Below are positions 1 through 6,832 of a DNA stretch of 35,196 nt, piece by piece (position 1 is the first letter of the stretch; each line of letters starts with the position of its first letter). The DNA is taken from positions 1 through 35,196 of the IMG/VR virus record IMGVR_UViG_3300027754_000250; one strand, 5' to 3'. A program made the translations under genes and the position numbers. The stretch comes from a virus. The notes under the pieces were generated by a model that was not told where the DNA came from, did no database searches, and saw only the letters and a list, made by a program, of their open reading frames with translations.

Positions 1-96
1 ACATGTCGGGATGCTGACATGTCGGGATGCTGACATGTCGGGATGCTGACATGTCGGGATGCTGACATGTCGGGATGCTGACATGTCGGGATGCTG
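1..96. repeat. Six perfect tandem copies of a 16-bp unit
   Basis: The unit ACATGTCGGGATGCTG occurs six times head to tail without a mismatch, and the first three bases of a seventh copy follow before the sequence diverges. Each unit contains the 8-bp palindrome GACATGTC across its junction. Because the array starts at base 1, its true length is unknown. It could be an iteron-like protein-binding array, part of a terminal repeat, or an assembly artefact at a contig edge. A 16-bp period is not a multiple of three, so a coding repeat is unlikely. Confidence 0.95.
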
Positions 97-119
97 ACAG
101 CATGGTCAGACCTCCAGAT

Positions 120-200
120 CTATATGAACGCCAGGGCGATCATCGCCCCTGCTATTGCTAAGCTTACGATGGTCAGGATTGCTTCGATGATCGCGATCAT
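120..200 (-). CDS. Possible 26-residue hydrophobic peptide
   Basis: A short leftward frame starts at an ATG and stops at TAG. It encodes a peptide that is almost wholly hydrophobic (Ile, Ala, Leu, Val, Met) with one Glu at residue 6, enough for a single membrane-spanning helix. It lies downstream of the leftward gene ending at 288 and would be the last gene of that operon. There is no convincing Shine-Dalgarno sequence before the ATG. The composition is unlike a random frame in GC-rich DNA, but a peptide this short cannot be proved from sequence alone. Function unknown; a small membrane peptide is the only inference. Confidence 0.25.
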   Translation of the reverse strand: MIAIIEAILTIVSLAIAGAMIALAFI

Positions 201-287
201 TGGACAGGGTCCGTTGCGGGAGGGGCGGGGTGCGACGCGCTTGGTAGCGCGCCGCGGGGGCGATAGGGCGTATGGGTGTCACGCGCA

Positions 288-527
288 TTAGAAGACGCGG
301 ACGGCGTTGGAAAGCTTCTGGGTCAGACCGTATTCCGTCACGGTTGACACGTCCGTGAAAGGCGCAGTCCAGTCGCGCGGGGTCGGGTTGCGTTCCCATG
401 ACACTTTAGCGTGATAGTCAAGCTGCGCCCACGTTGGACGGCGCTCGCCTGTGTGATAGTTTGGGCAACGGCGGACGTCTTCACTATAGGCAAATTCGCC
501 GGGGGTCGGGTTGTGCGTCATGGTCAT
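288..527 (-). CDS. Hypothetical protein, 79 aa, left accessory operon
   Basis: I do not recognise a family. The product is polar and rich in Thr, Pro, Trp and Arg, with N-terminal MTMTHNPTPGEFAYSEDVRR and a central TWAQLDYHAKVSWERNP segment. It has no signal peptide or membrane helix. Its ATG overlaps the stop of the upstream leftward gene in an ATGA arrangement, so translation is probably coupled to the 524-811 gene, which supports both being real. A second in-frame ATG lies two codons in. It is probably an early or accessory cytoplasmic protein. Confidence 0.6.
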   Translation of the reverse strand: MTMTHNPTPGEFAYSEDVRRCPNYHTGERRPTWAQLDYHAKVSWERNPTPRDWTAPFTDVSTVTEYGLTQKLSNAVRVF

Positions 528-811
528 GCTTCCACTTCGTCGGTTTCAGACGCAAAATCGTCTTCGTAACCTTCGACGATGCTATTCGCGATTTCGCGGA
601 AATTCACGTCCGCCATGAAGGCGATGGCGTAATCGAGCGCCAAGCCAGACGCGCCCATCGTGACGACCTCGGCAGCGTACTCCTGTAGCGTGTCGGCGAG
701 ATCGTACAGATTTAGTTTAAGCCAGCCCATTTCGCGGGGGTCTATGCCGTCAAAGATTTCGAGATTGACGCGCCATGTGGCGTAGTTCGTCCAGCCATTG
801 TAGTTCGTCAT
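524..811 (-). CDS. NGWTNYATW-type small phage protein, 95 aa
   Basis: The N terminus MTNYNGWTNYATWRVNLEIF matches the NGWxNYATWxV motif of a widespread family of small, uncharacterised phage and plasmid proteins (I believe the DUF7249 group). The rest is acidic and probably helical, ending in a Glu/Asp-rich tail (residues about 80-95). No enzyme motif, signal peptide or membrane segment is visible. The start is supported by a GGAGA Shine-Dalgarno within a leader CACGGAGAAC that also precedes the 885-1190 gene. The stop overlaps the next gene by four bases. Molecular function is unknown; in other genomes the family travels with accessory genes. Confidence 0.75.
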   Translation of the reverse strand: MTNYNGWTNYATWRVNLEIFDGIDPREMGWLKLNLYDLADTLQEYAAEVVTMGASGLALDYAIAFMADVNFREIANSIVEGYEDDFASETDEVEA

Positions 812-843
812 GTGCTTGTTCTCCGTGTTGGCGCTCTGATTGG

Positions 844-880
844 CGCTCTATGACGCCGCCCGTGAGCGGCGCTTAGAGCG
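844..880. other. Hairpin between leftward genes
   Basis: CGCTCTA at 844-850 pairs perfectly with TAGAGCG at 874-880. Inside it CGCCGC (854-859) pairs with GCGGCG (866-871), leaving a six-base loop and a small interior bulge. On the leftward transcript it lies just after the 885-1190 gene and before the leader of the 524-811 gene. No U-tract follows, so it is more likely an RNA-processing, stability or attenuation element than a simple intrinsic terminator. Confidence 0.6.
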
Positions 881-884
881 TCGA

Positions 885-1190
885 TTAGGCGGGATACAGT
901 AGCGTATCGTGCGCAGGCAGGCGGGCGACGACATTTGCGAGCCAAGGGTCATGCGGGCGCTTGGAGACGCTAATGCCGCGCGCGCCGTGTTCGGCACTAG
1001 CACATGTGCAACTAGGCTTGCGAAGCTCTTTAGTGGTGTTGTCGATGCGCCATGCGAACCACTCCCATTCGCTGCGCGGCATATCCTGAATGGCGACGCG
1101 CATTTTCGCGCGCAAGTCTTTTAAGCTAGTGGCGGAAAAATACGCCGGGCGATATTGGCCGAGAAAGTAGATGGAGCCTGAGTACTGCAT
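885..1190 (-). CDS. Hypothetical protein, 101 aa, first gene of left operon
   Basis: I do not recognise this protein. The start at 1190 gives MQYSGSIYFLGQYRPAYF and is preceded by CACGGAGAAC at good spacing, the same leader as the 524-811 gene. The open frame continues upstream to 1241, but that extension is Arg/Thr-rich and lacks a ribosome site. The sequence shows a beta-like N terminus, a central SLKDLRAKMRVAIQDMPRSEWEWFAWRID segment split by no gap, and a Cys pair (SCTC) near residue 60. No membrane segment is visible. It is the promoter-proximal gene of the leftward operon facing the non-coding 1.2-1.8 kb region, so expression is probably driven from there. Confidence 0.6.
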   Translation of the reverse strand: MQYSGSIYFLGQYRPAYFSATSLKDLRAKMRVAIQDMPRSEWEWFAWRIDNTTKELRKPSCTCASAEHGARGISVSKRPHDPWLANVVARLPAHDTLLYPA

Positions 1191-1386
1191 TGTGTCCGTT
1201 CTCCGTGTTTGGCGTCTGCGCGCCGTTTCGATACAAACCACTGTAATAGATTTTCGAGCATTAGCAAGCGGAAAATTGCAGGAAGGGCAAAAAAAGTTTT
1301 TGGGCTGATTTTTGGCGGCCTGTTAGGCTAGTGATTAGGCGCGCGCATTGCCTAGGATTGCGGGGCTTTTGGCTATTTAGGCTATT

Positions 1387-1416
1387 TTGATTATATGACT
1401 TAATGAACTTTATAAT
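1387..1416 (+). promoter_or_regulatory. Sigma70-like promoter candidate
   Basis: TTGATT (1387-1392) lies 18 bp upstream of a perfect TATAAT (1411-1416), in the AT-rich core of the non-coding region. A second TATAAT occurs at 1425-1430 without a good partner. It points rightward toward the terminase genes, about 420 bp upstream of the first start codon. AT-rich DNA generates such boxes by chance, so this is a reasonable candidate rather than an established promoter. Confidence 0.45.
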
Positions 1417-1489
1417 TATACATATATAATATGTAGTATAGAATTGTAGGCCGTGACTTGTGCGCGCGTGTGAGCGACTGAAATTGAAA

Positions 1490-1516
1490 TGACTATGTGA
1501 CTATTTGACTATTTGA
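1490..1516. repeat. 8-bp tandem repeat TGACTATK x3
   Basis: TGACTATG, TGACTATT and TGACTATT follow each other directly and end with a further TGA. The array lies between the AT-rich promoter candidate and the GCCTAA inverted repeats. It may be a small binding-site array or simple polymerase slippage. Confidence 0.8.
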
Positions 1517-1558
1517 GCCCCATCACGCCCGCGCACACCGGCGCATGGCATGGGCGCA

Positions 1559-1603
1559 TTAGGCGCATTAGGCTACTGCTCGCCCATAGCCTAAAACGCC
1601 TAA
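1559..1603. repeat. Inverted repeat made of doubled TTAGGC / GCCTAA motifs
   Basis: TTAGGCGCATTAGGC (1559-1573) and GCCTAAAACGCCTAA (1589-1603) are reverse complements at 13 of 15 positions, with a 15-base spacer. A third doubled copy, GCCTAAGACGCCTAA, lies at 1657-1671. Within each arm the hexamer recurs with a 9-bp period. The arrangement fits an operator or initiator site for a dimeric protein; a cruciform or RNA hairpin is also possible. Confidence 0.8.
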
Positions 1604-1835
1604 CACCATGCGAGCGCCAGGCGAGCGAAACGTGCTGACTGACTTGCTTGCTACTAGCCTAAGACGCCTAAGCCCCAGGCTCTATTGCCTAGCTTATGCT
1701 ACAGCTTGACCAGCACAATGGCTATTGCCTAGGTCATGTAGTAATTGCTAAGGTCAAGCAAAGCCCCCGGGCAGGGCCTTGCGCCGCCCGGTCACGGTCA
1801 CGGAGGGATTGCAAACAATTTTTTTTAAATATAAA

Positions 1836-2399
1836 ATGTCTTACATGACATGGCACACGCTCCCACACGACACGCGCAAGCTTCAGGCAACTGAGGCGCG
1901 GCTTGACGCAATCTATTGGGCGGCGCGTAATGGCCTGAAGGGCGACACGTTGGCGTTGGCTGCTGGGATGCGTCCATCTGAGTATCGGCAGCTCTGCGAG
2001 TTCGATCCGCTGACGGAAATGGCGGAACAGAAGGGACGCGCTGACGGCGAGATGGAGATCTCAGGTATACTGCATGACGCGGCGCGGGCGGGCGACGCCA
2101 AGGCGGCGTTGGAGATCTTGAAACACGCGCATGGTTGGACGGCCAAAACGGCGTTGGACATCAACATCGACCAGACCATCTCGGTCAAGCACGCCTTGGA
2201 AATGGCCCAGCAGCGGGTGCTGGAGGGGGCGTTTACTGTTGTGGAACAGCTAGAGGACACAGACCGTGCAAACACCAATCTATTCGGCTCAGGACGAGAT
2301 GGAGGTGATGGCGCGGTTGTGGACGCCCGCGCTGAAGAACGACCCGCTAAAGTTCGTACTGTACGCGTTCCCGTGGGGGCAGAAAGGGACGCCTCTTGA
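1836..2399 (+). CDS. terS: Terminase small subunit (probable)
   Basis: The gene lies immediately before and overlaps the terminase large subunit, the usual place of the DNA-recognition subunit that loads the genome onto the packaging motor. The product (187 aa from this ATG) has a helical N-terminal half with a helix-turn-helix-like stretch at about residues 33-52 (GDTLALAAGMRPSEYRQLCE), followed by a helical segment ending HAHGW. No close family match is recognised, so the call rests on position and fold. The start is uncertain: in-frame TTG codons at 1779 and 1809 lie near GGAGGG (1802-1807), while this ATG has no close ribosome site. The last 45 residues overlap the TerL gene and are Arg/Asp/Gly-rich. 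Confidence 0.7.
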   Translation: MSYMTWHTLPHDTRKLQATEARLDAIYWAARNGLKGDTLALAAGMRPSEYRQLCEFDPLTEMAEQKGRADGEMEISGILHDAARAGDAKAALEILKHAHGWTAKTALDINIDQTISVKHALEMAQQRVLEGAFTVVEQLEDTDRANTNLFGSGRDGGDGAVVDARAEERPAKVRTVRVPVGAERDAS

Positions 2400-3789
2400 G
2401 GATTTTGCTGGCCCGCGCAAATGGCAGCGCGAGGTGCTGCATGAGTTGGCGCAACATATAGAGCAGAACAACGGCAAGATTGACTTTGACACGCTGCGGA
2501 TGGCGACCAGCTCGGGGCGCGGCATCGGCAAGTCGGCGCTGGTGTCTTGGCTGGTGATCTGGATGCTATCGACACGCATTGGGTCCACCACCATTGTGTC
2601 GGCCAACTCGGAAGCGCAGCTCAGGTCGGTGACGTGGGCGGAGATAACCAAGTGGTTGTCCATGAGCTTGAACAGCCACTGGTTCGAGATCAGCGCCACC
2701 CGCGTGGCTCCGGCCAAGTGGCTGACGGAGATCGTGGAAAAGGACCTCAAGATGGGCACGCGCTACTGGGGCGCGGAGGGGCGGCTGTGGAGCGCGGAGA
2801 ATCCCGACGCCTACGCAGGGGTGCACAACTTCCAGGGTGTGATGCTGGTGTTCGACGAGGCCAGCGGCATCGAGGACAGCATCTGGTCGGTGGCGGCGGG
2901 GTTCTTTACTGAAAATACGCCCAACAGGTTCTGGATGGCGTTCAGCAACCCGCGCCGCAACAGCGGGTATTTTTACGAGTGCTTCAACGGCAAACGGGAC
3001 TTCTGGCGCAACAAGATCGTAGACGCCCGGTCGGTCGAGGGGACCGACAAGGCGGTGTACCAGCAGATCATTGACGAGTACGGGGCGGACAGCAACCAGG
3101 CCTACGTCGAGGTCTACGGGCAGTTTCCTAGTGCGTCAGACGACCAGTTCATTGGTAGCCACCTGGTTGACGAGGCGATGGACCGCGTCAAGTGGAAGGA
3201 TCAGTCGGCCCCCATCGTCATCGGCGTAGACCCGGCGCGGTTCGGGGCGGACTCAACGGTCATCGCCGTGCGGCAAGGCCGGGACATCATCGCTATTAAG
3301 AAGTACCGGGGCGACGACACCATGGAGGTAGTCGGGCGGGTGATCGAGGCCATCGAGGAGTACAAGCCCGCGCTGGTCGTGGTAGACGAGGGTGGGCTGG
3401 GGGCGGGCGTTGTGGACCGGCTCAAGGAGCAACGGTACAAGATCAGGGGCGTCAACTTTGGGTCCAAGAGCAAGAACCCGCTCATGTGGGGCAACAAGCG
3501 CGCGGAAATGTGGGGCGAGCTGCGGACGTGGCTCAAGACGGCCAGCCTGCCCAAGGACCGTTACCTCAAAAGCGACCTGATCGGCCCCATGATGAAGCCG
3601 GACAGCAAGGGTACCATCTTCTTGGAAAGCAAGAAGGACATGAAGGCGCGGGGGTTGGCGTCACCCGACGCGGCGGACGCCATCGCTGTCACGTTCGCGT
3701 TTCCGGTGGCGCACCGGGAGTACGTTGACCGTGGGCCTAGAAGAGGGTACTCTGCGGGCGGAATTACAACCTCATGGATGGGATCGTAA
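2266..3789 (+). CDS. terL: Terminase large subunit
   Basis: This is the ATP-driven packaging motor and headful nuclease; it docks on the portal and cuts concatemeric DNA. The 507-aa product has the expected ATPase domain with Walker A SSGRGIGKS at residues 82-90 and Walker B VMLVFDEAS at 192-200 (D197, E198). The C-terminal RNase H-like nuclease domain has acidic residues in VDPARFG (D322), VVVDEGG (D374) and SPDAADA (D468/D471). The length is normal for the family. The start used is GTG at 2266 with AGAGG upstream; ATG at 2299 is the alternative. It overlaps the small-subunit gene by 134 bases in another frame, which is longer than usual. The fold and motifs make the identity secure. Confidence 0.97.
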   Translation: MQTPIYSAQDEMEVMARLWTPALKNDPLKFVLYAFPWGQKGTPLEDFAGPRKWQREVLHELAQHIEQNNGKIDFDTLRMATSSGRGIGKSALVSWLVIWMLSTRIGSTTIVSANSEAQLRSVTWAEITKWLSMSLNSHWFEISATRVAPAKWLTEIVEKDLKMGTRYWGAEGRLWSAENPDAYAGVHNFQGVMLVFDEASGIEDSIWSVAAGFFTENTPNRFWMAFSNPRRNSGYFYECFNGKRDFWRNKIVDARSVEGTDKAVYQQIIDEYGADSNQAYVEVYGQFPSASDDQFIGSHLVDEAMDRVKWKDQSAPIVIGVDPARFGADSTVIAVRQGRDIIAIKKYRGDDTMEVVGRVIEAIEEYKPALVVVDEGGLGAGVVDRLKEQRYKIRGVNFGSKSKNPLMWGNKRAEMWGELRTWLKTASLPKDRYLKSDLIGPMMKPDSKGTIFLESKKDMKARGLASPDAADAIAVTFAFPVAHREYVDRGPRRGYSAGGITTSWMGS

Positions 3790-3791
3790 CC

Positions 3792-4202
3792 ATGACCACC
3801 AGCACCAAACCAATCGGCGTTGCTTTCGAGGATCAGAACATCATCGGTTCTGATTTTGTCTTGGCTGGCGGTCAGCTTGGCTACTCGACCGACGCTCAGG
3901 GAGCGGTCACGCAGCTCACCAGCAAGTCTACTGGCGTGACGCTAGACAAGTCTTGCGGTCAAATTACCTTGAACAACGCCGCGCTGGCGGCTACGACAAA
4001 CGTGACGTTTACGCTGACCAATTCAATAATCGGCGTCAAAGACGTGCTGGTCTTAAATGTGTACGGAGGCACTTCTGGTTCGTACAACGTGTGGGTCAGC
4101 GGTCTGGCTGCGGGATCGGCCACCATCACCGTGCGTAACATCACGGGTGGTTCGCTGTCGGAAGCCATTACCATCAACTTTGCTATCATCCACGGACAGT
4201 AA
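3792..4202 (+). CDS. Beta-rich virion-associated protein, probable decoration protein
   Basis: The product (136 aa) has the pattern TSKSTGVTLDKSCGQITLNN followed by alternating beta strands and the ending GGSLSEAITINFAIIHGQ. This module is common in phage structural genomes, both as a free protein and at the C terminus of fibre proteins. It is Thr/Ser/Gly/Ala-rich with no enzyme motif and is probably an all-beta sandwich. The ATG at 3792 is preferred, two bases after the TerL stop; an upstream ATG at 3774 lies inside TerL. A place between TerL and portal suits a virion protein, but its position in the particle is inferred, not seen. Confidence 0.75.
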   Translation: MTTSTKPIGVAFEDQNIIGSDFVLAGGQLGYSTDAQGAVTQLTSKSTGVTLDKSCGQITLNNAALAATTNVTFTLTNSIIGVKDVLVLNVYGGTSGSYNVWVSGLAAGSATITVRNITGGSLSEAITINFAIIHGQ

Positions 4203-4203
4203 C

Positions 4204-4458
4204 ATGGCAAAGTCTGTCTCTCTGTCAGTCGGGCGCGGCGAGAAATTGTCTACCGCTAAGGGCGCGGGCCTGACTGCTAAAGGGCGTGAAAAGTACAACC
4301 GAGAGACGGGTTCTAACTTAAAAGCGCCCGCTCCAAGCCCCAAGACCGACGCGGACAAGGGCCGCAAAGCTTCGTTCTGTGCAAGGATGGGTGCGGTAGC
4401 CGCCAATGCTAAGGACGGCGACCGCGCCAAAGCGGCGCTCAAACGGTGGAAGTGCTGA
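4204..4458 (+). CDS. Small basic DUF6321-like protein, 84 aa
   Basis: The product begins MAKSVSLSVGRGEKLSTAKG, continues LTAKGREKYNRETGSNLKAP, and ends SFCARMGAVAANAKDGDRAKAALKRWKC. These signatures match a small Lys/Arg-rich family seen in many phages, DUF6321 as far as I recall. There is no membrane segment. The strong positive charge suggests nucleic-acid contact or a packaged protein, but no function has been established. It starts two bases after the preceding stop and is followed closely by another small basic gene, so the three small genes between TerL and portal form a tight cluster. Confidence 0.8.
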   Translation: MAKSVSLSVGRGEKLSTAKGAGLTAKGREKYNRETGSNLKAPAPSPKTDADKGRKASFCARMGAVAANAKDGDRAKAALKRWKC

Positions 4459-4459
4459 C

Positions 4460-4612
4460 ATGGCTATGAAACCTGGGCTGTACGCCAACATCAACGCAAA
4501 GCGCGAGCGCATCAAAGAGGGCTCTGGCGAGAAAATGAAGAAGCCCGGCGCTGCTGGCGCTCCAACTGCCAAGGCCTTCAAAGAATCAGCCAAAACTGCA
4601 AAGAAGAAATAA
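4460..4612 (+). CDS. Small basic protein, 50 aa
   Basis: The product starts MAMKPGLYANINAKRERIKE and ends in a Lys-rich tail. Short proteins of the form MKPGLYANINAKRERIxxGSGEKMRKPG are repeatedly found beside portal genes in environmental phages. No domain name is certain. It is very basic and probably unstructured, so nucleic-acid or scaffold contact is plausible but unproven. It starts within two bases of the upstream stop and ends directly before the portal ATG, suggesting coupled translation. Confidence 0.75.
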   Translation: MAMKPGLYANINAKRERIKEGSGEKMKKPGAAGAPTAKAFKESAKTAKKK

Positions 4613-6832
4613 ATGGATTATTCAGGGGTAGCTGCGGCAGGCCGCGTGTCGAGCGGGGGCGGGTCTCGTAAGAAAGACCCTGCTACCGTTATGGACACCA
4701 TGCGTAGCCGTTTGACGATGGCTATTGCTGCGTATTCCGAAAGCCGTGAAGATGAGTTGGACGACCTTCGGTTCTTCGCCGGGTCGCCTGACAATCAATG
4801 GCAGTGGCCTGCGGATGTGTTGGCTACCCGTGGTTCGGTGCAGGGGCAGACGATTAACGCCCGGCCTTGCCTGACCATCAACAAGTTGCCACAGCACGTC
4901 AGACAAGTAACGAATGATCAGCGACAGAATCGCCCAAGCGGCAAAGTTATCCCTGTCGATGACAAGGCGGACGTGGAAGTTGCTGAGATCTACGATGGTA
5001 TCGTTCGCCATATTGAGTATATGTCGGACGCAGATGTGGCTTACGATACTGCTTGTGAAAATCAAGTAACTTACGGCGAGGGTTACATCCGGTTGCTGAC
5101 GGAGTACACCGGCGATGATACGTTCGATCAGGACATCCGCATCGGGCGCATTCGCAACTCTTTTAGTGTCTATATGGACCCCACCATTCAAGATCCATGC
5201 GGATCTGACGCCAAATGGTGCTTTATCACAGAAGATCTTACGCGTTCTGAGTACGAGCGCCTCTTTCCCGACGCCATGCCAATTTCGTCTATCCAGCAGC
5301 AAGGCGTGGGCGACGAAAACCTGTCCAATTGGCTCAACGAAGATGTAGTTCGCATTGCGGAGTACTTTTACATCGAATACGAGCCCGCCAAGCTCAACTT
5401 GTACCCCGACAACCGCACTGCGTTTGAGGGAAGCCGCGAAGACGCCATGTTCAAGGCGTCTGGATTGGCTCCGCTCAAGAGCCGCCAAGTGGACCGCAAG
5501 CGCGTCAAGTGGTGCAAGACCAACGGCTACGAGATGCTGGAGGAAAATGACTGGGCAGGCCAGTGGATTCCGGTCATTCGCGTCGTTGGCAACGAATTTG
5601 AGGTTGATGGCCGTCTTTTTGTGTCTGGATTGGTGCGAAACGCCAAAGACGCGCAGCGGATGTACAACTATTGGGTATCCGCTGAAACCGAAATGCTGGC
5701 TTTGGCCCCCAAAGCGCCGTTTATCGGCTATGGAGGCCAGTTTGAGGGTTACGAGCAACAATGGAAGACCGCAAACGTCAACAACTGGCCTTATCTTGAG
5801 GTCAATCCTGACGTTACGGACGGCGCAGGCGCTGTTTTGCCGCTTCCGCAGCGTTCGCCGCCTCCTATGGCGCAAGTTGGCCTCATACAGGCTAAGGCGG
5901 GCGCGTCTGACGACATCAAATCGACCACTGGTCAGTACGACAGTAGCCTTGGCGCGACCAGCAACGAACGGTCAGGCCGGGCTATTTTGGCTCGCGAAAA
6001 ACAAGGTGATACAGGCACGTATCACTACGTTGACAACCTTGCCCGCGCCATCCGCTACACGACGCGCCAGATCGTAGACATGATCCCTAAGATCTACGAC
6101 ACCCAACGTATCGCCCGTATCATCGGCATTGACGGCGAGACGGGCATGGCAAAAATTGACCCTACCCAGCAAGAGCCGGTCAAGAAGATCGTCAACCCTG
6201 AAAACCCCAACATTGTAATTGAGAAGATTTACAACCCCGGCGTCGGCAAGTACGATGTGTGCGTCACAACCGGGCCAAGCTACATGACCAAGCGCCAAGA
6301 GGCTCTTGACTCTATGTCGCAGCTTCTTCAGGGCAACCCAGCTCTTTGGGCGGTGGCTGGCGATCTGTTTATCAAAAACATGGATTGGCCTGGCGCGCAG
6401 GAAATGTCCAAGCGGTTTGCCAAGACCATCGACCCCAAGCTTTTGGAAACGGACGACAAGTCGCCCGCGCTTCAGGCTGCTGAACAGCAGATGCAGGCGA
6501 TGGGCCAAGAGATGGAAATGATGCACAAGATGCTTCAGAACGTCCATCAGTCCGTTGAAATGCAGGATCTTGAGCGCAAGAATTTCGAAGCAACTATCAA
6601 GGCGTTTGACGCCGAGACCAAACGCATTTCGGCTGTGCAAGCGTCCATGTCCCCCGAACAGATCCAAGACATCGTCATGGGAACGGTCCACGGCATGATT
6701 ACCAGCGGCGATCTGGCGGGCGAAATGCCCGGTCAAGAATTGATGGGCGAGGGTATGGGGCAAGAAATGCCTATGGAAATGCCACCTGAAATGCCGCCCC
6801 AAGGAATGCCACCGCAGGGAATGCCGCAATGA
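4613..6832 (+). CDS. P22-like portal protein
   Basis: The portal is the dodecameric ring at one capsid vertex through which DNA enters and leaves, and it binds both terminase and the tail. At 739 aa it is close to the 725 aa of P22 gp1. N-terminal features include RLTMAIAAYSESREDELDDLRFFAGSP split over residues about 32-58, then NARPCLTINKLPQHVRQVTNDQRQNRP-type sequence and an acidic wing domain, all typical of the P22_portal family. Residues about 590-680 are helical and Gln/Met-rich, like the C-terminal barrel region. The tail (about 695-739) is a Met/Pro/Gly/Glu repeat and probably disordered. The gene begins directly after the 50-aa gene and its stop overlaps the next ATG. Confidence 0.93.
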   Translation: MDYSGVAAAGRVSSGGGSRKKDPATVMDTMRSRLTMAIAAYSESREDELDDLRFFAGSPDNQWQWPADVLATRGSVQGQTINARPCLTINKLPQHVRQVTNDQRQNRPSGKVIPVDDKADVEVAEIYDGIVRHIEYMSDADVAYDTACENQVTYGEGYIRLLTEYTGDDTFDQDIRIGRIRNSFSVYMDPTIQDPCGSDAKWCFITEDLTRSEYERLFPDAMPISSIQQQGVGDENLSNWLNEDVVRIAEYFYIEYEPAKLNLYPDNRTAFEGSREDAMFKASGLAPLKSRQVDRKRVKWCKTNGYEMLEENDWAGQWIPVIRVVGNEFEVDGRLFVSGLVRNAKDAQRMYNYWVSAETEMLALAPKAPFIGYGGQFEGYEQQWKTANVNNWPYLEVNPDVTDGAGAVLPLPQRSPPPMAQVGLIQAKAGASDDIKSTTGQYDSSLGATSNERSGRAILAREKQGDTGTYHYVDNLARAIRYTTRQIVDMIPKIYDTQRIARIIGIDGETGMAKIDPTQQEPVKKIVNPENPNIVIEKIYNPGVGKYDVCVTTGPSYMTKRQEALDSMSQLLQGNPALWAVAGDLFIKNMDWPGAQEMSKRFAKTIDPKLLETDDKSPALQAAEQQMQAMGQEMEMMHKMLQNVHQSVEMQDLERKNFEATIKAFDAETKRISAVQASMSPEQIQDIVMGTVHGMITSGDLAGEMPGQELMGEGMGQEMPMEMPPEMPPQGMPPQGMPQ

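Larger units (their letters stand above)
1191..1835. promoter_or_regulatory. Long non-coding divergent region, candidate control/origin region
   Basis: No convincing gene lies here; the stretch separates the leftward accessory operon from the rightward late operon. It contains an AT-rich core (about 1380-1440) and TTAGGC motifs at 1323, 1335, 1377, 1559 and 1568. The inverse GCCTAA occurs at 1589, 1598, 1657 and 1666, and ATTGCCTAG at 1347, 1684 and 1724. An 8-bp tandem repeat and a T8 run (1819-1826) are also present. Clustered short repeats beside an AT-rich tract are typical of phage operator or origin regions. Which of the two this is cannot be decided from sequence. Confidence 0.65.

Noticed and set aside
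1-96. CRISPR array
   Set aside because: Units follow each other without variable spacers and no cas genes are present; it is a simple tandem repeat.
91-291. Rightward 66-codon frame at the left edge
   Set aside because: It starts in the tandem repeat, lacks a ribosome site and overlaps the leftward operon; composition looks random.
844-880. tRNA or structured ncRNA at the composite hairpin
   Set aside because: It has two nested stems only, no cloverleaf, anticodon or CCA-type features.
5355-6077. Rightward 240-codon alternate frame inside the portal gene
   Set aside because: It is a Ser/Arg/Thr-rich shadow frame without domain or ribosome site, inside a certain gene.
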